Shown: positions 23,459 through 35,893, counted from the stretch's first letter. The stretch: 64,000 nucleotides of DNA from Panax quinquefolius (GCA_020205615.1 CM035151.1:13850565-13914564), one strand, 5' to 3'. A program made the numbers and translations. The notes: generated from the letters alone by a model not told the origin.

Positions 23459-26222
23459 CCCCAAAATAGGTCCATTCCATCCAACCCATTCTCGAGTCGC
23501 CAAATACATGGTACGTAAACAACTACAACTTTATTATTACAACAAGAAACTGTGAGTTTGAATACAAATATTATCTTCTGTATAATATCTATACTCAAAT
23601 AAATCCTCATCACATTTATCGATACATTAAAAACAAAATGGTGAGGACTACTAAAACAACTCCTTTCTAAAACCTTCATTCCATACCCCGACTAGTACTT
23701 CTATATTCTCGCCTCCGAGAAAATGGAACAAAAAGGAAAAGGGTGAGCTCAACTAGCCCAAAGAAGAATGTTATGACTAAGATAATATACAACAAATTAT
23801 CGTTAGTCTTCAACAGGAAAAATTTGATAGAATACAATAGACAACAAGTTTCAAATCAATATTCGCAGCGGAAATAATAATAATTCATGTAAGAGTTACG
23901 TAGAGAATGAAATCTACTATAATCTATGAATTTAATACCCATCATCAATATTTTATCCCCGTAACATCAATCAATATTCATCTCAAATCAAATATTCATC
24001 TTTGCACTACAAAGCCAAAGATATTCATTAATCGGCCATGTTCATCTCAACACTGCTCATCTTTGCACTAAAGGCCAAAGATATTCATCACCAATATGTT
24101 CATCTCAACACTGCTCATCTTTGCACTAAAGGCCAAAGATATTCATCACTCATTCATGTTCATTATTAATCACTTTGTTGTCTTTTGCAAGCCAAAGATA
24201 TTCACACATGTTCATTTAAACACTCTCATCTTTGCACTACAAAGCCAAAGATATTCTTCAGAATCATTCATCTTCGCACTATGTGCCAAAGATATTCAAT
24301 AATATCATCATTTAAGAATGAGGATGATGAAAATATTTTTAAAGAAACGAATCCAAAGGAAACAAAATGACAAGGATTAAGGATTCGTATTGGTTTTATC
24401 CACGTCCAAAAATAACTCAAAAAATAATCACAAGTGGTGTAAAATTCAAGAATGATCAAAACATGGATACAATCAAAGCTAGTATCCGTAATAGATATTT
24501 TAGACGAAAAGAAAAATTTTCATTTTTCTATGAATAGTGTCGATTCGTGAATAGTGTCAGATACGTGAATAGTGCCGATACGTGAATAGTAACTCCTACA
24601 CCAAAAGATAGAAATTCCACAAAAAAACATCTTCACGCTTCATTAATAGTACTCGTGAATAAGAATCTCAATGAATAATAACTCATGAATAGTAACTCGT
24701 GAATAAGAACTCATGAATAAGAACCCCGACATGAAAAAGTTCCAAATTTGATAAAAAGTTCCAACCAATATTTCAAAGATAATGATATCAAGAAATAATA
24801 TCATTTAAGAAGAAAATAACATCCCTTACCTCAAAATAATCGTATTTCCTTAAAAAATTGGATATAATCTTAAGGAAACTTGCACCGCCTAACAATACTC
24901 AAAGTATACTCAAAATACTCACAAAATACGCCGATAATATAGAGAGAAAGAGAGAAAACTTGTTTCTGGTGTGATTTTCAATTCTAACTTAGCCTTTCTA
25001 TTTATAGGAAAATGTTAAGACGCCAAGCAGCACTTAACTCGCAACCCGATGGCTTTACTCGCTACTATTCCCACCCACCACATTTGAAATAAAATTCAGC
25101 ACATTTCTTCACCAACCACAAGTGGGGCCCACTCAATTCTAGAATTTTCCACCAAAATCAATTATAAACCTAATTTCAATCAATCACCTCTTAAAATTCA
25201 TAACAAATCATTCGCTCATTTTAACGGTTCAAAATTTGTGGACATATACTCAACTTATGTATGTATAACATATCCAAAATTACAACGATCCAACTATTTG
25301 ATTAAAAATTATAACTCACGCAATATATCGTAAAAATACCGATTTGATTTTTAATACCTCCATTCCGATAAAAATTATCGATAAAACACCTCAACATTAA
25401 ATCATTCAATTATAACCACATAAAACAAATAAATCCATCATTTATAAATATTTTCTTATCATATAAATCAATAATTAATTATTCACAAATAATATTACGT
25501 AATCACAATTATGACAACCAAAGCCGCTCCTGTGAAAGAGGGGCTTTCAGATAAGGATTTCTCCTCATCTTGGCCAAGCAATTAGGTGACCAAACCTCTC
25601 CTCGATGTAACTTTCTAGACATTGCCAATAATGCTATCTAATAATATTATTTAAATAATATGAATTATTGATCCGATAATGGAGATAATGTGCAAAGGAC
25701 AATTATCGAACAACAATAATATAAAATATCAACGCAAAGAATTATCGAATCAATAAAATAAAATATCGAATAAGAATTCACCGTGAAAATTATCGAGTAG
25801 TGGCCTTCTTACGTAAGGATCAATAATTCAACAATACTGCAATACGTAAAGCTACCGCAAGCAACCACGCCAGACATCAGATTTTAACCACCGGTATTCC
25901 AACAGTCTTAATTCTGTAATAACTACGCCATTATTTTTAACCAACTTATATTTGTCGCTTTCTTCATCCAATCGCTTTCACATGGGGCCACACACATGGG
26001 TCGCTACCGTCAGCATTTAATATTCCCCGACAAGCATTTAATATTCCACGACCAAACGAATATTCCCCGACAACAATAAATATTTTATAACCACTGCTTA
26101 TTTTGAAATATTTATGATTTAACCCCTAACTATCCACATTAATCAAATCAACCCTTACTATTTCAAAATAATAAATAGAGAAAATTAAATTTCATTATTT
26201 AATAATAAGTTCGGGTCTTACA
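23459..26222 (-). mobile_element. 3' LTR of element E4
   Basis: A 2.76-kb minus-strand LTR starting at 26,222 (TGTAAGACCC) beside the polypurine tract at 26,223-26,235. The outermost bases (TGACGA expected before CCCC) are missing at 23,459. A TATA box lies at 24,999-25,006. It is colinear with 28,891-31,623. Confidence 0.8.
23990..24300. repeat. Hairpin-unit minisatellite in LTR (about 6 units)
   Basis: Units of about 45-55 bp with CATCTTTGCACTA...GGCCAAAGATATTCAT. Each unit is an imperfect palindrome (ATCTTTG against CAAAGAT). The array lies downstream of the TATA box in element orientation, between R and the LTR end. Confidence 0.85.
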
Positions 26223-27722
26223 ACCTCCCTCCTTATGAAATTTCGCCCTCGAAATTGACGACGACGACTGGGTGTGTTTCAAAAGATGAGGATACCTCGC
26301 TTTCATTTTGATTCCAACTCCCAGATCATTTCTTCAATAAGATGGTTTCTCCACAAAACTTAACTTGTGGTATAACCTTGGTGCATAGGACATGCTCTTT
26401 CCTATCCAATATCTTGACAGTACCTCCTCATATGTTAAATCTTCATTATCTCGTCCGGCTTTAACTCAATGACGTGGTTCGGGTCGTCCACATATTTACG
26501 TAACATCGATACGTGAAAAACGCTATGAACACGCCGCCATACTTAGCGGAAACGAGTCTATAGGCCACGCCTTATTCGATCGAGAATTTCAACCGATTAA
26601 TAAATCGAAGGTTTGAGCTTTCCTCACCTCACCGATTCTCGCTTTTGAAATAACAACTTCTTGCCCTCCTTCTTCAAATTCATCACCCGTTGTGTAGCTC
26701 AACAACTTTAACTTTATCGATTAAAGTCGATTATACTCAGATATCATCACGCATCAGATATCATCACGTGGGTACCTAGAGTTTTCATCTCCATCTCTAT
26801 TATTTGTATATTATACTGAAATGAGTCTTTGACAATATCGTACTCGTGACTTGTATACGATCTTCTACTCAACACGCCACCACCACGCTCGCTTTTCCAG
26901 GATGGCATGGTCGTAACATATCTTTGAAATGAGTCTCCTCTCGAGTTTTTCAAGCTCTTACCACATTCCTTGCTCCATTTGAATTTTGTATCTCTACGAG
27001 TCATTCACGTTAATGGAATAGCGATTCGAGAATATCCTTCAACGAATCTCCGATAATAACCAACTAAGCCTGTAAAGCTACGATTTCGATTACCGACTTA
27101 GGTTGTTCTCAATCGCGACTCATATCCCAATCTTGATAAGACGTCACAATGACACCTATCGCTTTACTATCGCATCGAATATGACGTCCCTTACACGAGA
27201 GAGTTCTGCTTAGGTGAATTCCACAAAGGAAGTCACAAGATAAAGGCTCAGTACCAAATTTATAGTTGAATTTTTAACTCCTCGTTCAATAGAGCCATCC
27301 GATATGAGATTTTAGAAATGAGTTTTGTACCGGGTTCAAATTCGATACAAAATTTAATATCAGGCTTTGGGAGTAAGCCAAGAAATTCTTCAGGAAATAC
27401 ATCAGGAAAAATCAATAACAACAGGAATATTATTCAAATCTGACGTGTCTTTATTCAAATCCATAACATGGACTAAGAAAACTTGACATCCGTAATAAAC
27501 GAATGACTTCATGGCTTGATATGAAAATGTTTGACTACAATGGTTTGATTGCTTGAATTCGAATAACAGGTTGCTTAAGAATATGAAAACTAACAACCTT
27601 ACGAAAAGTAATCAATTTTAAGCATGATGAGTAGTTAACCTTAAAATCACATCAAAACAAATATCTCTATAGAAATAAGGTTAATGTAAGGTAATGGTGC
27701 CAACTTGAATCAAACAAGATTT
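26223..27722 (-). pseudogene. Internally deleted pol of E4
   Basis: From the polypurine tract inward: pol end and chromodomain-like region (26,240-26,600), then the same fused pieces as 399-1,935, with integrase core, RNase H core and RT catalytic core all absent. The RT-linker and protease tail (27,280-27,720) remain. The deletion joints agree with those at 399-2,313, so both derive from one deleted ancestor. Confidence 0.7.
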
Positions 27723-28181
27723 TTAAACAACTGATGTAATGAAAGTTTCTCCTAACTGAGTCTCCATAAATAGGTCAAAGTCTAATTTCTCCGTAGTCAA
27801 GTTCAAACGCTGAGCGCAAGCAAGAGAGATAAAAGAATGGGTAGAACCGGATTCAGTAAGGTATAAACTTCGCAAGAATTTATAATTAACTAACCTGCTA
27901 ACTTCGTTCGGGTTCCTCGCATTTTGACCGGCCACGACAAACGCCTTCCAAGAACCGCTGACTTTGACTTTTCTCAGACATCCTTTTGAGTCACCATTCT
28001 CAACCGGATTGGGTTTCGATATCGTATAATCTCGAGCGATATGTCCTTCTTTTCCACAATTATAGCATACCTTGGAAGGCTTTGAACAGCTTGACCTTAT
28101 ATGTCCTCCTCTCCACATCTCAGTAGATCTAATCGGCGATCGTTTCTTCCCTAGAATTTGTCGACATGGTGCCGATGTCAC
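27723..28181 (-). CDS. gag zinc-knuckle / protease fragment of E4 (152 codons)
   Basis: The longest continuous retroelement frame in the window that carries recognisable protein domains. Residues about 20-32 resemble a damaged first CCHC knuckle (MWRGGHIRSSC). Residues 39-52 form a clear knuckle (CYNCGKEGHIARDY). A protease N-terminus follows near residues 107-120 (ESGSTHSFIS), where the usual Asp of the DSG/DTG active site reads Glu. The frame then stops at 27,723. As drawn it is an internal piece of a gag-protease frame continuing from 28,182-28,702, not a stand-alone gene. A zinc-knuckle protein would normally bind element RNA; whether this one is made is unknown. Confidence 0.5.
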   Translation of the reverse strand: MTSAPCRQILGKKRSPIRSTEMWRGGHIRSSCSKPSKVCYNCGKEGHIARDYTISKPNPVENGDSKGCLRKVKVSGSWKAFVVAGQNARNPNEVSRLVNYKFLRSLYLTESGSTHSFISLACAQRLNLTTEKLDFDLFMETQLGETFITSVV

Positions 28182-28702
28182 GCCGACGCCTTCCCGCCAT
28201 CGTTAAATCTTCTCTTTTTAGATTGACATCTCTTTCCATAATATCAACGCGTCGTCGCGGCTTTTACCCATGCATCACTCATTCTCACTGCTCGCTTATT
28301 TCTTCTTTCACTTCAGATTCCAAATTTTATCATCTTATACTCGCCAAAGAGTGCTTCGCTCAAGCATCACGACGGGTAACACAAGCTTGAATCGTTGCAT
28401 CCTTTTTGCTCCACGATCGCTCGCAAATTCTTCACTGCTTCTTCTAAACTCATGAATACGATTTTGCAATTCTATATTTTGATCATAAAATACCTCTAAT
28501 AAACTCTCTTGTGTACCTCTTCTTCCTCTTCTTCCTCACTCTCACCGTTACATCTCCGCGATTATCTCTAAAAACTATCAATTCTTCACTCACCACATGG
28601 ATATCTCTAATTCTTCTTCACCGACATCACATTATCCTCGGTTGGCGATTAGAGGTGTTCCACGATCTCATTCACTCCATTGTTAACGCTCTCGCAGCCC
28701 AT
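28182..28702 (-). pseudogene. Acidic coiled-coil frame in gag position (E4)
   Basis: Homologue of 14,046-14,595. A start is visible at 28,702 (MGCESVNNGVNEIVEHL). Next come a Glu run (minus, 28,514-28,545), a region matching YDQNIELQNRI, and an AWVKAA-like basic piece with RVDIMERD near 28,195-28,245, leading into the zinc knuckles of 27,723-28,181. Several stops and frameshifts interrupt it. There is no capsid-type block between start and knuckles, unlike 8,440-9,625. Confidence 0.5.
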
Positions 28703-28869
28703 TCTTAAAAACTATCATAAAACAAGGGTTAATTAAATAAATTAACAAATCACATAATACCCTATATTACGACCAACCAACAAATAAGCTTAGGTAGAAC
28801 ACACTAAGCGAAGGATTTACTCGCCTCTCCTCCTAGTTCTATTCCCCATCTCCGCCAGAGATCATATCC

Positions 28870-28889
28870 CTAAGCTCGATATACCAACC
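28870..28889 (-). other. Primer binding site of E4, tRNA-Met type
   Basis: Minus-strand TTGGTATATCGAGC lies just inside the LTR end at 28,891. It is a diverged Met primer site in the same place as in elements A, E2 and E3. Confidence 0.65.
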
Positions 28890-28890
28890 G

Positions 28891-31623
28891 TGACGACCCC
28901 AAAATAGGTCCATTCCATCCAACCCATTCTCGAGTCGCCAAATACATGGTATGTAAACAACTACAACTTTATTATTACAACAAGAAAAATGTGAGTTTGA
29001 ATACAAATATTATCTTCAGACAATATCTATACTCAAATAAATCCTCATCACATTTATTGATACATTAAAAAAAAAATGGTGAGGACTACTAAACAATCCT
29101 TTCTAAAACCTTCATTCCATACCCCACTGCATCTTTCACTATATTCTCGCCTCCCCGAGAAAAAAATGGAACAAAAAGGAAAAGGGTGAGCTCAACTAGC
29201 CCAAGAAGAATGTTATGACTAAGATAATATACAACAAATTATCGTTAGTCTTCAACAGGAAAAATCTGATAGAATACAATGTACAACAAGTTTCAAATCA
29301 ATATTCGCAGCTGAAATAATAATTCATGTAAGAGTTACGTAGAATGAAATCTACTATAATCTATGAATTTAATAAATTCCATCATCAATATTTTATCCTC
29401 GTAACATCAATCAATATTCATCTCAAATCAAATATTCATCTTTGCACTACAGCCAAAGATATTCATTAATCCATTCATGTTCATCTCAAACACTGCTCAT
29501 CTTTTGCACTAAAGGCCAAAGATATTCATCATCGGTCATGTTCATCTCAACACTGCTCATTCATCTTCAGCACTAAAGGCCAAAGATATTCATCACCGGG
29601 CCATGTTCATTTAAACACTTCGCTCATCTGCACTACAGCCAAAGATATTCTTCAGAAATCATTCATCTTCGCACTACAAAGCCAAAGATATTCAATAATA
29701 TCATCATTTAAGAATGAGGATGATGAAAAATATTTTAAAGAAACGAATCCAAAGAAACAAAATGACAAGGATTAAGGATTCGTACTTGGTTTTATCCACG
29801 TCCAAAAATAACTCAAAATAATCATAGTGGTGTAAAATTCAAGAATGATCAAAACACGGATACAATCAAAGCTAGTATCCGTAATAGATATTTTAGACGA
29901 AAAGAAAAAATTTTCATTTTTCTATGAATAAAGGTCGATTCGTGAATAGTGGTCAGATACGTGAATAAAGGGCCGATACGTGAATAAGAACTCTACACCA
30001 AAAGATGAAATTCCACAAAAAAACATCTTCACGCTTCATGAATAGTACTCGTGAATAAGAACTCGTGAATAAGAACTCATGAATAGAACTCGTGAATAAG
30101 TAACTCATGAATAAGTAACCCCGATATGAAAAAGTTCCAAATTTGATAAAAAGTTCCAACCAATATTTCAAAGATAATGATATCAAGAAATAATATCATT
30201 TAAGAAGAAAATAACATCCCTTACCTCAAAATAATCAAGATTTCTACGGAAAATTTTCGATATATAGTCAAGTGAAACTTGCACCGCCTAACAATACTCT
30301 CAAAGTATACTCAAAATACTCACAAAAATACACTCGATAATATAGAGAGAGAAGAGAGAAAACTTGTTTATGGTGTGATTTTCAATTCTAACTTAGCCTC
30401 TATTTATAGAAAATGTTAAGACGTCAAGGCATTTAACTCGCAACCTCGATGGCTTTTACTCGCTACTATTCCCACCCACCACATTTGAAATAAAATTCAA
30501 ACATTTTTCTTCACCAACCACAAGTGGGGCCCACTCAATTCTAGAATTTTCCACCAAAATCAATTATAAACCTAATTTCCTAATCAACACCTCTTAAAAT
30601 TCATAACAAATCATTCGTTCATTTTAACGGTTCAAAATTTGTGGACATATACTCAACTTATGTATGTATAACATATCCAAAATTATTAAACGATCCAACG
30701 GTCGGATTAAAATTATAACTCACGCAATATATCGTAAAAATACTGATTTGATTTTTAATACCTCCATTCCGATAAAATTACTGATAAAACACCTCAACAT
30801 TAAATCATTCAATTATAACCACATAAAACAAATAAATCCATCATTTATAAATATTTTCTTATCATATAAATCAATAATTAATTATTCACAAATAATATTA
30901 CGTAATCACAATTATGACAACCAAAAGCTCCTCAGAAGAGGGGCTTTTCGATAAGGATTTCTCTTTCTCGGCGCCGCAATTAGTGACCAAACCTCTCCTC
31001 GATGTAACTTTCTAGACATCGCTAATAATGCTATCTAATAATATTATTTAAATAATATGAATTATTGATCCGATAATGGAGATAATGTCAAAATGACAAT
31101 TATTGAACAACAATAATATAAAATATCAACGCAAAGAATTATCAATCAATAAAATAAAATATCAATAAGAATTCACCGTGAAAATTATTGAGTAGTGCCT
31201 TCTTCACGTAAAGAATCAATAATTCAACAATCACTGCGTAATACCGCGCGCCATCTTTGCAACCACGCCAGACATCATCGTATTTTAACCACCGGGTATT
31301 CCAACAATTTTAAATTCAGAATAACTACGCCGTTATTTTTAACCAACTTATATTTGTCGCTTTTCTTCATCCAATCGCTTTCACATTATGGGGCCACACA
31401 TGGTCATACTCGTCAGCATTTAATATTCCCCCCGACAAGCATTTAATATTCCACGACCAAACGAATATTCCCCGACAACAATAAATATTTTATAACCACT
31501 TGCTTATTTTGAAATATTTGCGTATTTAACCCTAAACTATCCACATTAATCAAATCAACCTTACTATTTCAAAATAATAAATAGAAAATTAAATTTCATT
31601 AATAATAAGTTGGGGTTTTTACA
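28891..31623 (-). mobile_element. 5' LTR of element E4
   Basis: A 2.73-kb LTR, colinear with 23,459-26,222, starting at 31,623 (TGTAAAAACCCC) and ending at 28,891 (GGGGTCGTCA). A TATA box lies at 30,401-30,408. Blocks of repeated CGTGAATAAG/TCATGAATAG sequence cover 29,930-30,120. 30,031-30,055 preserves the empty form of the site where the CACTA element inserted at 43,392 in a related LTR. Confidence 0.8.
29420..29695. repeat. Hairpin-unit minisatellite in LTR (about 5-6 units)
   Basis: Same array and LTR position as 23,990-24,300, with the ATCTTTGCACTA...GCCAAAGAT unit. Confidence 0.85.
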
Positions 31624-32210
31624 TTTACCAGAGTCAAAGATGAATATTTGATTCCGATGTATATTGATTGATGTTACGAGGATAAAATATTGATGATGGT
31701 ATTAAATTCTTATAGTAGATTTCATTTCTACGTAACTCTTATATGAATTATTATTTCAATTGCGAATATTGATCCGAAACTTGTTGTTATTGTATTCTAT
31801 CGATTTTTCTCATTGAAGGTAATGATAATTTGTTGTATATTATCTTAGTCATAATATTCTTTATTAAATTTGAGTTGAAATTTCACCCTTTTCCTTGTTG
31901 TTCCATTTTTATCTCTGCCGGGAGGCGAGAATGTAGCGAAATCTTAGTCGATTTATGGAATGAAGGTTAGAGAGAGTTGTTTAGTAGTCCTCACCATTTT
32001 GTAAAATAATGAATCAATAATTATGATGGGGATTTATTTGCGTGTGGATATTATGCAGAAAACGATATTATATTTAAACTCATGAAGATATATATTGTCG
32101 CATTTCAAACGACATTTGTATTATCAAGTTGTAGTTTGCTTCTTGTCTACGTATATTTGGCGACTTCGAATGGGTGTTGTGTATACCATTTTTATTTTGG
32201 GGGCGTCGCG
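31624..32210 (+). mobile_element. Plus-strand LTR 3' fragment
   Basis: It starts inside the hairpin-array region (AGTCAAAGATGAATATTTG) and runs to a plus-strand LTR end (GGGGGCGTCGCG at 32,199-32,210). It is colinear with 50,040-50,613. It may be the distal part of the LTR interrupted by E4. Confidence 0.6.
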
Positions 32211-32504
32211 ATATATTCTGTGAATTATTTTTAAACAACTTATATTTGTCGTTTCTTCATCCAATCGTTTTTTTTTTATGATTACCATGAAAAGATCATA
32301 CTGTCGATGCGAATATTCCCCGACAATGAAGAATATTCCACGACCAAACGAATATTCCCCAAACAATGAATATTTTATAACCACTTCTTATTAAAATATT
32401 TGCGTATTTTACATAACTATCCACGTTAATCAAATCAACCCTTCTATTTCAAAATAATAAATGAGGAAATTCCATTTTATTAAAAAAAAATTAGGGGTTT
32501 TACA
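32211..32504 (-). mobile_element. Minus-strand LTR start fragment (B-type)
   Basis: About 290 bp colinear with 110-398, starting (minus) at 32,504 with TGTAAAACCCC. It lies between two plus-strand LTR ends. Confidence 0.65.
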
Positions 32505-33308
32505 TCGTACGTGGCGCATAGTGCGTAGATGAACTTGGTATGATTATACTGAGGAGACTATTCGGTGTTATCATGGTAGTAATATTACAAATGATGTGGT
32601 AAAAATCGCCGATTACCGAAGTGCGTTTATAGACGATTGTTGATATGATCATGGCCATTAATGAATCTGCAAATATTCTTGGCGTAATGCATGAATAATT
32701 GTGGTCGTGATCTTAAAGAATATCCTGGCCCAGTAGTCTGCGGGGTGATTCGATGATGTGGAATATTTATTAAAAGTTGATGAGTCTCGATTATAACGAA
32801 AATGATGAAAACCTTTTAAAATCATAAAAGATAGTAGATTTTATTTTTCTTGATTTCTTTTAATGGATTCTTTGGTTCCATTGTAGTTAAACTTGATGTT
32901 CATTATATTTTATCGGTTTAACTTATTTGTTGTAAGGTAATGATAATTTATTCTGCGTTATCTTGACCATAATATTTCTTCTTGGTAGTTGAAATTTCAC
33001 TTTTCTTTCATTGTTTTTTTGCGAAATGAGAATATAAATGGAGACAGTCGGGAGCGGAATAATGGTGGGAAGGATAGCGTTAGTAGTCATCATTATTACA
33101 TGAAATAGTGTGATAATAATTGTAATGAGGGACCTCTTTTTGAGTTTGTATGATCTACAGTAAACGATATATCAGATTCAAACTCATAGTTTATATCAGA
33201 TCATATATCTGTACGCTTATATTATATTAGTAAATTGTATTTAAATTTTGTACCATGTATCTGACTACCCAAGATAGGTGATGTATATCTATTTTTGGGG
33301 GCGTCACA
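32505..33308 (+). mobile_element. Plus-strand LTR 3' fragment (A-type)
   Basis: Colinear with 12,980-13,711, including GGTATGATTATACTGAGG-type units and a clean LTR end GGGGGCGTCACA at 33,297-33,308. This is the last LTR piece before the first gene island. Confidence 0.65.
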
Positions 33309-33974
33309 GGTGAGTGTTATTATATGTTTAGAGGAGTGTCAAATACTGTATTTTACTCAAAACAAATGTGTTGGAATGATAGTGACCAATTCAAATTGCT
33401 CACAATTGGCGACCAGAAATTAAGATGTGTTGTTCATCACTGCGGCCGTCGTTGTCTCTTTTGATCAATCAATTATCTTTTCCGGTAGCTATGGGATTGA
33501 TTCCGTTGTTGGTGCTGCTGTTTCTTCCCACCGCCGGTGGACAGCAAAACCTGTCATCGCCGGCCTGATTCCAATTTCCCACCCGGAGCAGACATTTGAC
33601 ATAACTAAAATAGATTCTGATTTTTGCAGATACAGAAGGTTGGATTGAAAATTGGGGTTCTTCTTTTTTTATAAATTTAAAGAATGCGAACTATTCGTAC
33701 TTGCAAAAAAGAACAATTTAATAATAATAAAAACATGAGAGTTAAATATTTAGCAGAAGATGTTTTATTGATAATATAGTTATTAAAAGGGGGAGTATTA
33801 CAGTACACACTCTTCAACTCAACTCATGTAACGACAACATACTTGAGCACCACACTGGAATTATCATAAACCAAGCCAAATTAAGGCATGCACACTCATT
33901 TATCCGGCCGGATCAAGAAAACAAAACAAACTTTATGGCATAAGCCATGCACACACTATGGGATGCGATTTTAC
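33309..33974. other. Intergenic, with one possible secretory-peptide remnant
   Basis: Unique sequence. An ATG at 33,491 opens 25 codons (to 33,568) with a strongly hydrophobic start (MGLIPLLVLLFLPTAGGQQ) that looks like a signal peptide, then stops. A neighbouring frame stays open to 33,648. It could be a first-exon remnant of a secreted or receptor-type gene, or chance. I cannot name a family. Confidence 0.25.
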
Positions 33975-34275
33975 TTAATTAGCAAGGAGGTAAGCCTCAA
34001 CGGCCTTGAATATGAGCCCTGCCTTCTCGGTGGCATCCTTAATGTTCTCTTCTGGGATCACGGCGTCAGCTATGGTGTTGTAAATGGTGGTGTTCTTAAC
34101 AATGGACCCTCCATCCGGAGTAGGCACAATAGTGAAATGATTAACGATGGATTCGATTATGTCCAACAGGATATCGCCTCCGATGATGGAGTAAGTGTAG
34201 GTCAACGCGTCCTTGTCAATTGCATCTACCCGTTGCTTCATGGTGTTGAATTGGCTGGCTGTAGAATCAGACATT

Positions 34276-34327
<52 letters not shown>

Positions 34328-34774
34328 AAACACTGGGTTAATTAATTGGAACAGTACTCGATCAATATTACATACATATATACTATTTCATTAGTTAACA
34401 CCAATTTATATATAAGAGAGTAGGTACTGACTGATATATTCACAGTTAACATCCATTATTATTATTGTTTCAATTCAGACGGTCTTCTCGATCTTCCATT
34501 TTAAATAGAATAGTACTGGTCATTTCATCTTCTTGATCACTAGAATGCATATATGATAGGCAAATTAAATGTGGTAAATTAATTAAGTACCTTCGCCAAG
34601 AGTGACGAGCTTGACGGTTCCAACACCACCATCACCCTCAATTATTTCACTACTCTTGATAGCTTGAGGAAAAGCCTTGGGGAGAATGGTGTCAATGTCA
34701 AGGAGAAGTCCCGCGTACAATTTCTGTGCTGGGACGGTGGAAGTAGCCTCAACTTCGGTCTTTTGGACACCCAT
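33975..34774 (-). CDS. PR-10 / Bet v 1 family protein (gene 1, two exons)
   Basis: Exons 34,591-34,774 and 33,975-34,258 join to 155 codons plus stop, the usual size of PR-10 proteins. The intron (34,259-34,590, GT..AG) splits codon 62, the conserved intron site of the family. Visible hallmarks are the start [10 protein letters not shown], the glycine-rich P-loop at residues 47-52 (GDGGVG), Lys55, an hydrophobic sheet region ([11 protein letters not shown], 80-90) and a C-terminal helix ending [13 protein letters not shown]-10 proteins are small cytosolic proteins with a large hydrophobic cavity that bind ligands such as flavonoids, cytokinins or sterols; many respond to stress or pathogens, and some act in specialised metabolism. 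The ligand here cannot be told from sequence. Compared with gene 2 it lacks the final PGAY. A TATA box lies 121 bp upstream of the ATG. I chose 34,774 as start because it matches the family N-terminus; an in-frame ATG at 34,828 lies upstream of it. Confidence 0.93.
34278..34324. repeat. (TA)n microsatellite in PR-10 gene 1 intron
   Basis: About 23 AT dinucleotides near the intron acceptor. The PR-10 gene 2 intron also carries a TA tract. Confidence 0.95.
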
Positions 34775-34894
34775 GGATATATGTTTTAGTTTGGAGATTG
34801 AACTAGAGTGTATATATATAAAACACAATTAAGAAGATGAAGAGTACTAGTATAGTAAGGTTTTGGTGTGAGGAAATGAGAGAACTAGAGCTCC

Positions 34895-34902
34895 TATTTA
34901 TA
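34895..34902 (-). promoter_or_regulatory. TATA box of PR-10 gene 1
   Basis: TATAAATA on the minus strand, followed by a leader (AGCTCTAGTTCTCTCATTTC, then CTCACACC) that is shared with gene 2 and with the broken copy at 59,473. Confidence 0.8.
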
Positions 34903-35854
34903 CTACTACTACATGGGACTACTGTGGGAGGGAGGTCTTAATAAATCGTACTAGTAGTAGTAATTAGCTATATAGGTGTGAAGACGTACTAGAAAACTGC
35001 CAACCAGATGATAATCTGGAGTCAATAATAATTTTAATGTTTGCGTATCAAAGTTGAACAGATCAAAGTCTTGGTTAAGTAGGTAGATCAGGCTTTCAGC
35101 GTTAATGGGAAGGTGTGCCTGCCCATACCTATTCCTATTCCCTAGTATTCCCTATCATCATATCGATCAGATAAATGTAGTAACTTTCTTTAAAAAATGA
35201 TCAAAAGGAAGATTTTTATTTTAACTTTCTAACTGCTAAAGCATTAGTAGAATGATCATTATCATTAAACCATTTCTAAAGAAATTATAATTAATTTTAC
35301 ATGGCAAATTGTTCATTTTTGTCGGGATCAATACATTTTAGCATATCATCATTTACAGCTAGCTAGCTAGCTAGCAGCATATCAGATAAATTTTTTAGTA
35401 AAATATTGATAGCATGCATTAATAATTGAGAGTTTCTGTCCTACTCGCTCATTTGGAAATGGGACGCGCGGGACGTTAGAAAATGGAGTTGAAAGAGACT
35501 TAAATTTAATTCCATGTAGATGATCGATCGATCTGATCTGGTAAGTGGTAAACTTACTTCACTAGAAGGGAATAGCCGCCCTTCATGACACGAAGAAAGA
35601 TAGTAGTAATGTTTGGTGGGGCCACCTTCTAGAGTAGACAGGTCGATTGTGAGTCACAGGACATGACATGATGCAAACCAAAATTTAGATTAATTACTAC
35701 TATTATTAACAATATTTCGATCCGCAGAGATTTGGCTAATGCATCAAGTCATGTGCATGGTTCAATTCAATAATCGATTTGGTTTATTAGAGATCTAGAT
35801 CTACCTTTTTCATCTTTTGGCTACTAGTGACCAAGTCACTATTAACTTTCGCAA

Positions 35855-35893
<39 letters not shown>

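Noticed and set aside
23990..24300. CRISPR-like regular repeats
   Set aside because: Units have no unique spacers, lie inside LTRs of a plant genome, and vary like a minisatellite.
33888..34325. 145-codon plus-strand frame
   Set aside because: It is antisense to PR-10 gene 1 exon 2 and its TA-rich intron; the minus strand has the conserved protein and splice sites.
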